NCBI GenBank assembly: GCA_049644285.1
Contig: JBARRP010000188.1
Location: forward strand, 1 to 64,000
Length of the DNA: 64,000 nucleotides
Source: CAVRXT01 sp049644285
Lineage (GTDB): Bacteria > Acidobacteriota > Terriglobia > Acidiferrales > UBA7541
Reading direction: 5' to 3'
This document shows positions 1 through 8,685 of the stretch, in pieces (within the stretch, counting starts at the first letter, position 1; each line of letters opens with the position of its first letter). A program made the translations under genes and the position numbers. The notes beneath the pieces are model-generated. The model was not told the DNA's origin and ran no database searches. It saw only the letters and a list, made by a program, of their open reading frames with translations.

Positions 1-9
1 CAGGATTCG

Positions 10-2829
10 TTGTCAGAGCGTTACATAACGAGTCGTTGCCTTCCCGCTATGGCTCCTAGGGTATTCGTCATGGGAGACGAGGTCCGGTCAAGATATTTCC
101 TTGCCAGACAGTCACTTCAACAGCTTCCAGGTCACATTCAGGCATTCATTGCCATGGAGTTTCTGGAAGGCGCCACGTTAAAGCATTGCATTGGCGGCCG
201 GCCGATGGAAATAGAAACCGTCCTCGATTTGGCCATTCAGATTGCGGACGGGCTCGATGCGGCCCACGGGGAAGGCATCGTTCACCGTGACATCAAACCC
301 GCGAATATTTTCATCACCAAGCGTGGCCACGCCAAAATTCTTGATTTCGGCGTAGCCAAGTTGGCACCGAAGCCAGAAGCAGATGCTACCCTAGCTACGA
401 ATGCGACCGCAGGAATCAGTGAAGAGCACCTCACGAGCCCAGGTACCGCTGTGGGCACGGTCGCCTATATGTCTCCCGAACAGTTGCGCGCCCGAGAGCT
501 GGATGCGCGTACAGACCTGTTCTCCTTCGGCGTTGTCCTCTATGAAATGGCTACAGGGACGTTGCCTTTCCGTGGGGAAAGCTCCGCCGTTATCACGGAA
601 GCCATTCTGAACCGTGTGCCTGTGGCACCCATAAGGCTGAATCACGATATCCCCTCGAAGCTGGAAGATATCATCAACAAGGCCCTGGAGAAAGACCGCA
701 AGCTGCGCTACCAGAGTGCCTCGGACACGCGAACAGACCTGCAGCGGCTGAAGCGAGACACCGAGGCGGGGCGGACAGCCGTGGTAAGTGCGGTCGAAGA
801 AGAATCAGCGGCGGTACGGACGCCGACCAAGCCACTGAGCACCAAACAGAAGGCAGTTTCTTCCGTGGTTCCAGCCGTGGCAGAGCAACGGCCGAGCCCC
901 CGCAGGAAGATTCTGGTTCCCGTTGCGGTAGTTGTGCTCGCCGCTCTTGTCGCCGGTGGTCTCTACTTCCGTTCGCGTCAGGCAGCACCGCTAACCGAGA
1001 AAGACACCATCGTCCTCTCCGATTTCACGAACACGACGGGCGACCCGGTGTTCGACGGGACGCTCCGGCAGGGGCTAACCGTGCAGCTCGAACAATCACC
1101 CTTTCTCAGCCTCGTCTCCGACCAACGCATCCAGCAGACCCTGCGCCTGATGGGTCAGCCGCCTGACGTACGGCTCACGCCGGAGATTGCTCGGGACCTT
1201 TGCCAAAGGACTGAGGGCGCCGCCGTCCTCGACGGCTCGATCGTGAGCCTGAGCAGCCAATATGTTCTGGGTCTCAAAGCGGTTAACTGCCGCACCGGCG
1301 ATTCCCTGGCTGAGGAGCAGGCGCGGGCCACGGGCAAGGAGGAGGTGCTTGCGGCCATGGACAAGGCGGCTGCGAACCTGCGCAGCAAGCTGGGCGAATC
1401 GCTCAGCACCGTGCAGAAGTTCGATACGCCGATCGAGCAGGCCACCACGCCCTCGCTCGAAGCCCTCCAGGCCTACAGCCTGGGACGTAAGACCTTGGGG
1501 GCCAAAGGCGACAACGCCGCCGCCGTCCCCCTCTTCCAGCGGGCCATCCGCCTCGACCCGAATTTCGCCATGGCCTATGCCTCGCTCGGGACGAGCTATG
1601 GCAATCTCGGGGAAACCAGCCTGGCAACGGAGTATACGCGGAAGGCTTACGATCTACGCGAGCGGGTGAGCGAGCGGGAGAAGTTCTACATCGAGTCTCA
1701 CTATTATTCCATTGTCACCGGCGACCTGGAAAAGGCGCGCCGGGCCTATGAACTCTGGGCGCAGACTTATCCGCGAGACTGGGTGCCGCCGGACAACTTG
1801 GGTGGCATCTACAGAATTCTCGGGCAATATGACAAACGCCTTGCGGAGAATCGCGTGACCCTCCGCCTCGACCCGACGAGCGGTTGGAGTTATGCCTACC
1901 TCGTCTACCCCTATCTCAATCTGAATCGTCTGGAAGAGGCCCGGGCCACAGCCGAAGAGGCGCAGGCGAAACAGCTCGATTCTCCTATCCTGCGCGTCGG
2001 CTTGTACCAGCTTGCCTTCTTGCAGAACGATGCGGCAGGGATGGCACAGCAGTTAACTTGGGCGGCGGGGAAGTCGGGAGTGGAAGACGTGCTACTGGCC
2101 CTCGAAGCCGATACAGCCGCCTATTCCGGGCGGCTCGGAGAGGCCCGCGACTTTTCCCGCCGGGCGGCGGCCTCGGCCGAGCGGGCAGAAGAGAAGGAGA
2201 CGGCAGCGAGCTATGAAGCCGATGCGGCCCTGCGGGAAGCCTTCTTCGGCAACGCAGCCGAAGCCCGGCAACGAGCTGCGGCGGCGCTCGGGCTTTCGAC
2301 CGGCCGGGATGTGAAGCATGGAGCGGCGCTGGCGCTGGCCTTGGCAGGGGATGCCGCCCGCGCGCAGGCACTGGGGGATGATTTGGCTAAGCGCTTCCCG
2401 GAGGATACGGTGGTGCAGTTCAACTACCTACCAACCCTTCACGCTCAGCTCGCGCTCCGCCGCAACGATGCTTCGAACGCCATCGAGGCCCTCCAGGCTT
2501 CCGCTCCTTACGAGCTGGGAGACCCCACCGAGGCCTTCAACTTCGTGAGCCTCTATCCCGTCTATGTGCGCGGCGAAGCGTATCTGGCCGCACATCGGGG
2601 CAGCGAAGCCGCGGCCGAGTTCCAGAAAATCCTCGACCATCGCGGCGTTGTGTTCAACGAACCCATCGGTGCCCTCGCCCATTTGGAATTGGGCCGCTCT
2701 TACACCCTACAAGGCGACACCGGCAAGGCCCGCGCCGCGTATCAGGATTTCCTCACGCTGTGGAAAGATGCCGACCCCAACATCCCCATCCTCGTCGTCG
2801 CCAAATCGGAATACGCCAAGCTAAAATAG
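10..2829 (+). CDS. Serine/threonine protein kinase with C-terminal TPR region, N-lobe not visible
   Basis: Receptor-like kinase: cytoplasmic catalytic domain, one membrane span and a periplasmic sensor/TPR region. Visible are the catalytic loop HRDIKPAN (residues 92-99), DFG (112-114), a SPEQ activation-segment motif (155-158), a transmembrane helix (301-320), a domain like those that precede TPRs in acidobacterial kinases (about 333-470) and TPRs to the C-terminus. The glycine-rich loop and the VAIK lysine are absent: residues 1-45 do not look like a kinase N-lobe. The frame is open to the left edge, so TTG at 10 is only the first possible start; the N-lobe may lie outside the window, or the gene may be truncated or frameshifted. 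Substrate unknown. Confidence 0.85.
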   Translation: MSERYITSRCLPAMAPRVFVMGDEVRSRYFLARQSLQQLPGHIQAFIAMEFLEGATLKHCIGGRPMEIETVLDLAIQIADGLDAAHGEGIVHRDIKPANIFITKRGHAKILDFGVAKLAPKPEADATLATNATAGISEEHLTSPGTAVGTVAYMSPEQLRARELDARTDLFSFGVVLYEMATGTLPFRGESSAVITEAILNRVPVAPIRLNHDIPSKLEDIINKALEKDRKLRYQSASDTRTDLQRLKRDTEAGRTAVVSAVEEESAAVRTPTKPLSTKQKAVSSVVPAVAEQRPSPRRKILVPVAVVVLAALVAGGLYFRSRQAAPLTEKDTIVLSDFTNTTGDPVFDGTLRQGLTVQLEQSPFLSLVSDQRIQQTLRLMGQPPDVRLTPEIARDLCQRTEGAAVLDGSIVSLSSQYVLGLKAVNCRTGDSLAEEQARATGKEEVLAAMDKAAANLRSKLGESLSTVQKFDTPIEQATTPSLEALQAYSLGRKTLGAKGDNAAAVPLFQRAIRLDPNFAMAYASLGTSYGNLGETSLATEYTRKAYDLRERVSEREKFYIESHYYSIVTGDLEKARRAYELWAQTYPRDWVPPDNLGGIYRILGQYDKRLAENRVTLRLDPTSGWSYAYLVYPYLNLNRLEEARATAEEAQAKQLDSPILRVGLYQLAFLQNDAAGMAQQLTWAAGKSGVEDVLLALEADTAAYSGRLGEARDFSRRAAASAERAEEKETAASYEADAALREAFFGNAAEARQRAAAALGLSTGRDVKHGAALALALAGDAARAQALGDDLAKRFPEDTVVQFNYLPTLHAQLALRRNDASNAIEALQASAPYELGDPTEAFNFVSLYPVYVRGEAYLAAHRGSEAAAEFQKILDHRGVVFNEPIGALAHLELGRSYTLQGDTGKARAAYQDFLTLWKDADPNIPILVVAKSEYAKLK

Positions 2830-2870
2830 CGGTCAGCAATCCGCGATCAGGATTCAGCACAGTGTGGAGT

Positions 2871-2916
2871 GCGGCGGCTTGCCGCCGCTGGTTCTGACGA
2901 TCCGAGGAGGATCGTC
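2871..2916. repeat. Two adjacent GC-rich hairpins after the kinase gene
   Basis: Stem GCGGCGG/CCGCCGC lies at 2871-2888 and stem GACGATCC/GGATCGTC at 2896-2916, 40-90 bases past the kinase stop. No T-run follows, so a Rho-independent terminator is not clearly supported. They may act as 3' stabilisers or belong to dispersed intergenic repeats. The rest of 2830-3004 shows nothing recognisable. Confidence 0.5.
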
Positions 2917-3004
2917 ATCTTCGGTTTTCGGAGTCCGGTGGTCCCGTCTCGCCCGGACCCGACACCGGACCTGAGGCCGACGGTTTTGGTCGGGCCGAAG
3001 GATC

Positions 3005-3574
3005 TCAGCCACTCATTCGTGCGTCCGCGCTCACTCGCCGGCGCATGCGCCTTCTACCGATAGCGGGTTGCGCCAGTTCCTTCACGGTGTAACCGTAGCA
3101 GAACGAATTGCCGAAGACGGAGATCGCCTGCGGCAACCACCACACGCGATGCCAGCGTTCGGAGTGCGCCATCTTCCAACTCAGCCCGTTCACTCCAGTG
3201 GTGATCGCCGCCCCAATCGCGTAGTACGCCGGGGCCGGCAAGTTTACGAAGGGTTTGGCGAGCGGATCGTACTCCTCAAAGTTCGGGCGGTGGGAGACCG
3301 ATTCGTGCATATCGAGGAAAGCCGCGCCATACGTCAGGCTGCTCAGGAGAATGAATCTCCTGCGCTCACCGGCCGCAGACGAAATTGTTTTCGATGGCGC
3401 AGCCGTGCTCCAGGCTGGCTCATAGGGTTTGGCGAACGGAATCTGGATATGCTGCACGATCGGCTCCACGCTGGGATGAATTTCCTGCGCCCCAGCCGAC
3501 CTCGCCACAATTGCCAGAACAAACATCGGCGCCATCAAGCAAGCCGCTCTTCGCGCCACGCATGCCCTAACCAT
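3005..3574 (-). CDS. Hypothetical exported or membrane protein
   Basis: About 189 residues. An N-terminal signal peptide is followed by a likely signal-peptidase site after SAGA, then QE. The rest has two weakly hydrophobic stretches (around SLTYGAAFLDM and YYAIGAAITTGVNG) and an Arg-rich tail. ATG at 3574 is preferred over TTG at 3592 because a GAGG lies 8 bases before it and it begins the signal peptide directly. The plus-strand ORF over the same DNA (3068-3766) has no recognisable character and is taken as a shadow. I do not recognise the family; proteins of this style (short exported, few motifs) are frequent in Acidobacteriota, but that is an impression. It lies downstream of the epimerase gene on the same strand. 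Confidence 0.6.
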   Translation of the reverse strand: MVRACVARRAACLMAPMFVLAIVARSAGAQEIHPSVEPIVQHIQIPFAKPYEPAWSTAAPSKTISSAAGERRRFILLSSLTYGAAFLDMHESVSHRPNFEEYDPLAKPFVNLPAPAYYAIGAAITTGVNGLSWKMAHSERWHRVWWLPQAISVFGNSFCYGYTVKELAQPAIGRRRMRRRVSADARMSG

Positions 3575-3760
3575 GCTGACGACCTCAAGCAAGCGCCTTG
3601 CCGCTGCGATTTTCTGTTCTTGGAAAAGCCAGAGGGGATTCTGCTACTCTGCGCTGGACTTATGAAACCGACCACTTGGGATGGAACTGCTCCACAGTTC
3701 CGTCGTGAACGATCCTCTCCTTCCCAAAATGGGTCGGCAGAGTGTCGACGGCTGGTTCCG

Positions 3761-4657
3761 TTATGATAGTACCGAGCGAAATGCCGACTCAAGCTGCGGC
3801 TGCCTGAAGGGAAACCCCATTGCCAAGAATTTTTCTGGGATCACTCGCTGGCTTGAGAGCAGCAGGGCGTCAGCCATTTCTCCGAGGGCGAGGCGCAGCG
3901 CGAACGCTGGTGCGGGGAACAAAGCGGGGCGACGCAGGATGCGGGCTAGAACGCGGGTGAATTCAGCATTCGTGACGGGATTCGGCGCGACCACGGTGAC
4001 GGGCCCGCGCAGGTTCTCATTCCCGATCGCAAGGCGAATCATGCCGCTCGCATCTTCGAGCGTAACCCAGGACATCCATTGCTTCCCCGAGCCCAGCCTT
4101 CCTCCCGCACCCATCTTGAACGGCGTCAGCATCCGAGCAAGTGCGCCGCCATGCTTTGCCAGAATAATTCCGAACCGCACAACCACAGTTCGAATGCTGG
4201 CGTGCTCGGCTTCGAGAGCGGCGACTTCCCAATCGCGCGTCAATCCGGAAAGGAAATCACGACCTGGCGCGCTCGCCTCCGTGAGCTGCTCGTCACCCCG
4301 GTCGCCGTAATAGCCGATGGCGGAAGCAGAGACCAAGACCCGCGGCGGCACGCGAAGGCGCGAAAGGCTGGCCACAAGATGGCGCGTTGTGTCCACCCGG
4401 CTGCTTCGCAGCAACTGCTTTCTGGCATCGTTCCACCGGCCGCCCGCGATCGACGCCCCGGCCAAGTTGACCACGGCATCGGCCGACTCCATCCCTGCGA
4501 GATCAACTTCGCCGGAACTTGGATCCCAGCGCACGTCTCCGGCCTCGAGGGCACCGCCCGGCCGGCGGAGTCTCGCCACCGAGTGGTTCTCCGCGCGCAG
4601 CGCCGCCACAAGGGCCGTTCCCACAAACCCGGATGCGCCGGTCACCAAAACTTTCAT
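3761..4657 (-). CDS. TIGR01777-type NAD(P)-dependent epimerase (YfcH/SDR39U1-like)
   Basis: Extended short-chain dehydrogenase-like protein of about 298 residues. The Rossmann motif TGASGFVG opens the protein. Family features follow: NLAGASI, RWNDARK, SASAIGYYGDRGD and the C-terminal block ending in MGFPFRQP, which typifies the DUF1731 tail of this family. Substrate is not known for most members; a sugar-nucleotide epimerase activity is inferred only from the fold. ATG at 4657 is chosen because AGGAGG (4665-4670 on the minus strand) sits 7 bases upstream; the ATG at 4663 would leave a 1-base gap. The 295-base stretch to the next gene (4658-4952) has an AT-rich patch near 4750-4785 but nothing I can name. 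Confidence 0.88.
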   Translation of the reverse strand: MKVLVTGASGFVGTALVAALRAENHSVARLRRPGGALEAGDVRWDPSSGEVDLAGMESADAVVNLAGASIAGGRWNDARKQLLRSSRVDTTRHLVASLSRLRVPPRVLVSASAIGYYGDRGDEQLTEASAPGRDFLSGLTRDWEVAALEAEHASIRTVVVRFGIILAKHGGALARMLTPFKMGAGGRLGSGKQWMSWVTLEDASGMIRLAIGNENLRGPVTVVAPNPVTNAEFTRVLARILRRPALFPAPAFALRLALGEMADALLLSSQRVIPEKFLAMGFPFRQPQLESAFRSVLS

Positions 4658-4952
4658 TGGCATTCCTCCTCGAGAGGAGTTGCGAGCCACGAAGAAGAAT
4701 CTGCTTGTACGCTACGGCGGGCGCTCGGGGCCGTCAAGCCATTGTGTGAATATTCTGGAATTTCATTTTTTTCGGAGAAAATGAATCGGTGCAATTTTCC
4801 AGGGTGGAAGAAGCGCTCCCGGATCACCTGCGGCATGTGCGGCGGCTGCTGTTGTCGCGAGCGAGGCGGAACAATGTGCCGCGAGTCCACTGCGAGTCCT
4901 GATAGGGCTTTAATGCCTCGCCCGGTGGAAAGCAAGATGACGTCGCGATAGA

Positions 4953-5684
4953 ATGCTTCAGATGCGCGTGCGCGTCCTTTTCTTCGGCCAACTCAAGGAG
5001 ATTGTCGGCTTCGGCGAGGAGCAAGCCGAGGTCTCCGAAGGCTCTCGCGTCGAAGATCTCTTCGAGCGGTACGGCCGGCGATTCCCCAAGCTCGCTGAGT
5101 TTCGCCCGTCGGTCGCTGCTTCGGTAAACCAGGAATATGCGCAGTGGCGTGCCCCTCTCACGAGCGGGGACGAAGTGGCGTTTCTGCCGCCGGTGAGCGG
5201 AGGGCAGCAGGCAGCACTCCCGGCTGATGTGATCGAATTGGTTCGCGAGCCCATCCGCGCGGCGGAAATTGCCGAGAGCCTCAAGGCGCCGGAAGACGGC
5301 GCTGTCGTAGTCTTCGACGGGATCGTGCGCAACAATTTTCGCGGCCGGCGAACGCTTTATCTCGAATACGAGGCCTACGAACCGATGGCGCTCGCAAAAA
5401 TGCGTGAGATTGGCGCCCAAATGCGAGAGAAGTTTTCGATTCGCCGCCTCGCAATCGTCCACCGGCTCGGCCGTCTCGAAATCGGCGTGACCAGCGTCTT
5501 CATCGCCGTGAGCTCACCACACCGCGCTGCCGCTTTCGACGCCTGCCGCTTCGCGATTGACACGCTGAAGCGCACTGTCCCCATCTGGAAGAAGGAGTAT
5601 TTCGCCGATGGCGCTGTCTGGGCCGAAGGCGAATCACCTGCCGGGGAAGCCTTTTCTGGTCCAAGTGAATCTACCACTAGATGA
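4953..5684 (+). CDS. Fused molybdopterin synthase, MoaD-MoaE (MoaX-type)
   Basis: Both subunits of molybdopterin synthase in one chain of 243 residues, for converting precursor Z (cPMP) to molybdopterin. Residues 4-84 are a ubiquitin-fold MoaD domain ending in the Gly-Gly (83-84) that normally forms the C-terminal thiocarboxylate. Residues about 90-240 are MoaE, with the conserved lysines of the LKxxxPxWK region at 206 and 213 and SSPHR at 188-191. In mycobacterial MoaX the fusion must be cleaved after the diglycine to work; the same need is inferred here. It overlaps the next gene by ATGA. ATG at 4962 is an alternative start; neither has a clear ribosome site. Confidence 0.9.
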   Translation: MLQMRVRVLFFGQLKEIVGFGEEQAEVSEGSRVEDLFERYGRRFPKLAEFRPSVAASVNQEYAQWRAPLTSGDEVAFLPPVSGGQQAALPADVIELVREPIRAAEIAESLKAPEDGAVVVFDGIVRNNFRGRRTLYLEYEAYEPMALAKMREIGAQMREKFSIRRLAIVHRLGRLEIGVTSVFIAVSSPHRAAAFDACRFAIDTLKRTVPIWKKEYFADGAVWAEGESPAGEAFSGPSESTTR

Positions 5685-6649
5685 AAACAGCCGCGTCAAA
5701 AGGCAGTGCGGTTATCCCCAGACGCACCGGCCTCTTTCTGGCGGCTCTTTTGTTGGGCGCAACCGTTCCGCTCGATCTGCTGCGAGGGAGCGCGCCTCAA
5801 CGGAAGTCCCCGGGAATCCGGGTTGAAACCAATCTCGTCAACATTCTCGCGAGCGTGCAGACATCGGACGGCCACCCCGTCGTCGATTTGGCACGCGACG
5901 CTTTCAGCGCTTTCGAAGAAGGCCAGCCGCAGGAAATTGACCGGTTCGAAGCGGACACAAACCAACCTCTTGATTTGGCGCTGATGATCGATACCAGTCT
6001 GAGCACGCTGAAAGACCTGAAATTCGAAGGCGAAGCGGCGGCTCATTTCATTCGCCAGGTGGTTCGTCCGGGCGACCGCCTCTCGGTGTTTCAGTTTTCC
6101 GACGACGTGACCCAACTTTCCGAGTTCTCTTCCGATGTGCCCGCATTGCAAGCAGCGGCGCGGAGAATTTACAACGGAGCCGGTACCGCTATGTACGACG
6201 CGATTCTCCTTGGCTCGAGGTCGCTCCAGAAAGGCGTCTCGGATCGCCGCCGCGTGATCGTTTTGGTGACGGACGCGGGCGAGACGACAAGTCGCACGAA
6301 TTTCGACAACGCTCGCCAGGGCGCAATCGCTTCGAGCGCGCTTCTGTATTCAATTGTGATTCGGCCGATCAAATCGGAAAGCGGACGCAACACCGCGGGC
6401 GAACATGCCTTGGAAACAATCACCGATACGACCGGCGGCGATATGTTTTACCTCGATTCGCTCGATCAATTGGACGCCATGTTCGATCGCGTCGATCGCG
6501 AGCTGCGCACGCAGTACCTTTTGGGCTACTATCCGCGGCCGGCGCCGCCGCCCGGAACCTATCGCCACATCGAGTTGCGTGTGAAAGGGGACTACGTCGT
6601 CCGGTACCGCAAGGGATACATCACGGCGGGGACGACGGCCAGCCGATGA
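5681..6649 (+). CDS. VWFA-related exported protein (acidobacterial type)
   Basis: 322 residues. A signal peptide or anchor (about 15-38) is followed by the conserved start of the acidobacterial VWFA family, with VETNLVNILASV near 48-59, and a von Willebrand A domain (about 97-275). The metal-dependent adhesion site DxSxS is at 104-108 (DTSLS), with the later threonine in GAGTAMYDA and aspartate in TDAGE. The C-terminus ends in YRKGY, typical of the family. Probably a secreted or periplasmic adhesion or scaffold protein; ligand unknown. The start overlaps the moaDE stop and its own stop overlaps the suhB start (both ATGA), so the three genes are translationally coupled. Confidence 0.88.
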   Translation: MKTAASKGSAVIPRRTGLFLAALLLGATVPLDLLRGSAPQRKSPGIRVETNLVNILASVQTSDGHPVVDLARDAFSAFEEGQPQEIDRFEADTNQPLDLALMIDTSLSTLKDLKFEGEAAAHFIRQVVRPGDRLSVFQFSDDVTQLSEFSSDVPALQAAARRIYNGAGTAMYDAILLGSRSLQKGVSDRRRVIVLVTDAGETTSRTNFDNARQGAIASSALLYSIVIRPIKSESGRNTAGEHALETITDTTGGDMFYLDSLDQLDAMFDRVDRELRTQYLLGYYPRPAPPPGTYRHIELRVKGDYVVRYRKGYITAGTTASR

Positions 6650-7461
6650 GCGCACCTTCCGCAAGTCCCACGTACTTCCTCGAAGTTGCCGTTGAAGCTG
6701 CGCGCGAGGCCGGCGACATCCTGCTTGCGGAATTCGATCGCCCGCAGAAAGTTTCGTACAAGGGCGAAGTGGATCTGGTTACCGAGGCGGACAAACGGTC
6801 GGAAGCCGCCATCGTGTCTCGGTTGCAGAGACATTTTCCGCAGCACGCCATCGTAGCCGAAGAAGGGAGTGGAGCTTCGGCGGCTGCTTCGCGGTACGTC
6901 TGGTACGTGGACCCGCTCGACGGCACAACGAACTTCGCGCACGGATTTCCTATGTTTGCGGTCTCGATCGGATTGCTCGAAGACGGCGAACCGCTGGTCG
7001 GCGTCGTTCTGCATCCGACGAGCGGGGAACTCTTCGCGGCGATGCGCGGCGAAGGCGCCTACCTCGGGCAGAAGCGCATCCACGTCTCCGCGGTCGAGCG
7101 GCTCTCGGTGGCCCTCCTCGCCACCGGATTTCCCACTCACAAGCGCACCGAGAATCCGAACATTCACCATTACTGGCAATTTACGCTGCGTTCGCACGGC
7201 GTGCGCCGCGCCGGCGCCGCGGCGCTTGATCTCTGCGCGGTCGCCTGCGGCCGCTTCGATGGCTTCTGGGAGTTTGGACTGAAGTCGTGGGATACGGCCG
7301 CGGGGATGCTGCTGGTGCGCGAGGCCGGCGGCATGGTGACGGATTTCAAGGGCGGGCCGTATCGTCCCGGCGATCGAGCCATCATGGCGTCAAATGGACG
7401 CATTCATCTCGAAATGCAGCAGCTCGCTGCCGACATCGCTGAACGCACCGGCGCCTCCTAA
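6646..7461 (+). CDS. suhB: Inositol-1-monophosphatase family protein
   Basis: Mg2+-dependent phosphatase of the IMPase superfamily, 271 residues, which is the usual length. Metal ligands are visible: the EE pair at 72-73, the signature DPLDGTTNFAHG (89-100) and the C-terminal SWDTAAG motif. Family members hydrolyse inositol monophosphate; some (CysQ, FBPase IV) use other substrates, and the DGTTNF form with a long IMPase C-domain fits SuhB best. It is coupled to the VWFA gene by an ATGA overlap. About 275 bases follow (7462-7736) in which I see no gene or clear signal. Confidence 0.9.
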   Translation: MSAPSASPTYFLEVAVEAAREAGDILLAEFDRPQKVSYKGEVDLVTEADKRSEAAIVSRLQRHFPQHAIVAEEGSGASAAASRYVWYVDPLDGTTNFAHGFPMFAVSIGLLEDGEPLVGVVLHPTSGELFAAMRGEGAYLGQKRIHVSAVERLSVALLATGFPTHKRTENPNIHHYWQFTLRSHGVRRAGAAALDLCAVACGRFDGFWEFGLKSWDTAAGMLLVREAGGMVTDFKGGPYRPGDRAIMASNGRIHLEMQQLAADIAERTGAS

Positions 7462-7736
7462 CCGCGAAAAATCTGCCGCCGAGACTCAGAGACGGGAGAA
7501 AGAGCGCAGATATCAAATCCAAATCGCCGGAATCAACCTAACGAAACGTGGCAGCGTAGTCGGCGACCGAATGCAGATGAACACCGTATCGCTCGGCGTT
7601 GGCGCGACTGTTCCTATTCTTGACTGATGGTGACAACGATTGACGATCGTGATTGCTTTTATCAAAGCTAACAGACAACTTCTTTACCCGCCTCATTTGG
7701 TACGTGCGAAAGGATACGCTACTCGCCACCTCACCC

Positions 7737-8255
7737 TCATTTCTTCGTCCCGTCAGCGTCCAGGTTGAGTGCTGGCTTCACCTGGCCTCGATGGCACGTC
7801 GTACAATTGACGAGTGGCTCCCGGTCTTTGAGGCCGTCGATGTTTCTCAATAGATCAAAAACGATGGTGTGGGTCATGTTCGACATGTCCCGGGCGATTT
7901 GCTTGGCTGGTTTGTCGTCTTTTTCCCATTGGCCTGGAACATGGCAGTGGGAACAAGTCACGCCGAGAGCACGGCTGTAACCCATCTGCATAATCTTCAA
8001 TAAATTGCCTGCTGGCACCACGGTCAAAATCTTGATGTTCTTGAATACGGTTTGCGCCGGTTGGTCTTCCTTGCCAGCGATCTGCTTCGAGATCGCAGCA
8101 ACCTGATCACTATTGAACTGCTTGATCGCCTCCGGGGTAGAAGGTTCGCTGGGGTAAACGGAGGTTTGCTTCTGCTGGCCGTACGTGATTCCAACCGCCA
8201 GCAGTGACGCCAAAAACGCGGTCAGGGAAATTCTCAGGCTCATATTCGATTCCAT
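7737..8255 (-). CDS. Dihaem c-type cytochrome related to reaction-centre cytochrome subunit
   Basis: 172 residues with a signal peptide (1-26, cut near TYG-Q) and two haem-binding motifs, CSHCH (101-105) and CTTCH (151-155). The block VFKNIKILTVVPAGNLLKIM (70-89) matches the pattern of the CytoC_RC family, named after the photosynthetic reaction-centre cytochrome but common in non-phototrophic Acidobacteriota. A periplasmic electron-transfer role is inferred. Only two of the four haems of the full subunit are present. It is a single gene; its partner is not visible nearby. ATG at 8243 is an alternative start. Confidence 0.85.
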   Translation of the reverse strand: MESNMSLRISLTAFLASLLAVGITYGQQKQTSVYPSEPSTPEAIKQFNSDQVAAISKQIAGKEDQPAQTVFKNIKILTVVPAGNLLKIMQMGYSRALGVTCSHCHVPGQWEKDDKPAKQIARDMSNMTHTIVFDLLRNIDGLKDREPLVNCTTCHRGQVKPALNLDADGTKK

Positions 8256-8685
8256 CCTTGTCGTCAGGCAGAGCTCACCTAGGCTCGCTGTGGCCCTGTT
8301 CGCGACGCCCTCTCAACTGCCGCTCCAAGTTCGTCGACCTCAGCAAGGGAGTATTCGGGCCGGAGTGTGAGTCTAGCCCTCAACCATGTAACACCGCGTA
8401 AGACTGAGCAAGAAGACTCATCAAGATAGCATTCCCTCTGTGGCCTCCGGAACCAGACGTTGGAGCTGACAAAGGCGGGACCGTCCCGAGGTAAGACCCC
8501 ATCGTTGCTTTTCAAACAGGAACTCGCAGCAAGGGGAGGAAGAACCAATGTCGCGGGTGGTCCGGTATATCTGCTTGACTATCAATCGGTTACGGATATG
8601 CTCCCGCAAGAAACAGGGGAACATGCCGCGGGTTGACGAGCCCGCGGACGGGTGCTAACTTGGTTAAAGAGAAAGCGAAAAGACG
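8256..8685. other. 430-base region with only a small candidate ORF
   Basis: This stretch separates the cytochrome start from the metallophosphoesterase start. It holds one small ORF with a strong ribosome site (listed separately) and a 7-bp GC stem with an 8-base loop at 8626-8647 (CCGCGGG/CCCGCGG). Minus-strand ORFs here have no recognisable features. Promoters for both divergent genes should lie here but I could not pick out convincing hexamers. Confidence 0.5.
8548..8658 (+). CDS. Candidate small protein or leader peptide, 36 aa
   Basis: An ATG 7 bases after GGGGAGGA (8533-8540), one of the best ribosome sites in the window, opens a 36-codon frame ending in TAA at 8656. The product is basic in its first half (RKK near residues 24-26) and has no membrane helix or known motif. 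The 3' half overlaps a GC hairpin at 8626-8647 and the stop is 27 bases before the metallophosphoesterase start, whose own ribosome site is weak. That layout would suit a leader peptide or coupled sORF, but there is no codon run to suggest attenuation. No similarity is claimed. Confidence 0.25.
   Translation: MSRVVRYICLTINRLRICSRKKQGNMPRVDEPADGC

Noticed and set aside
3068..3766. 232-codon plus-strand frame
   Set aside because: Overlaps the minus-strand exported protein whose signal peptide and SD make it the better gene.
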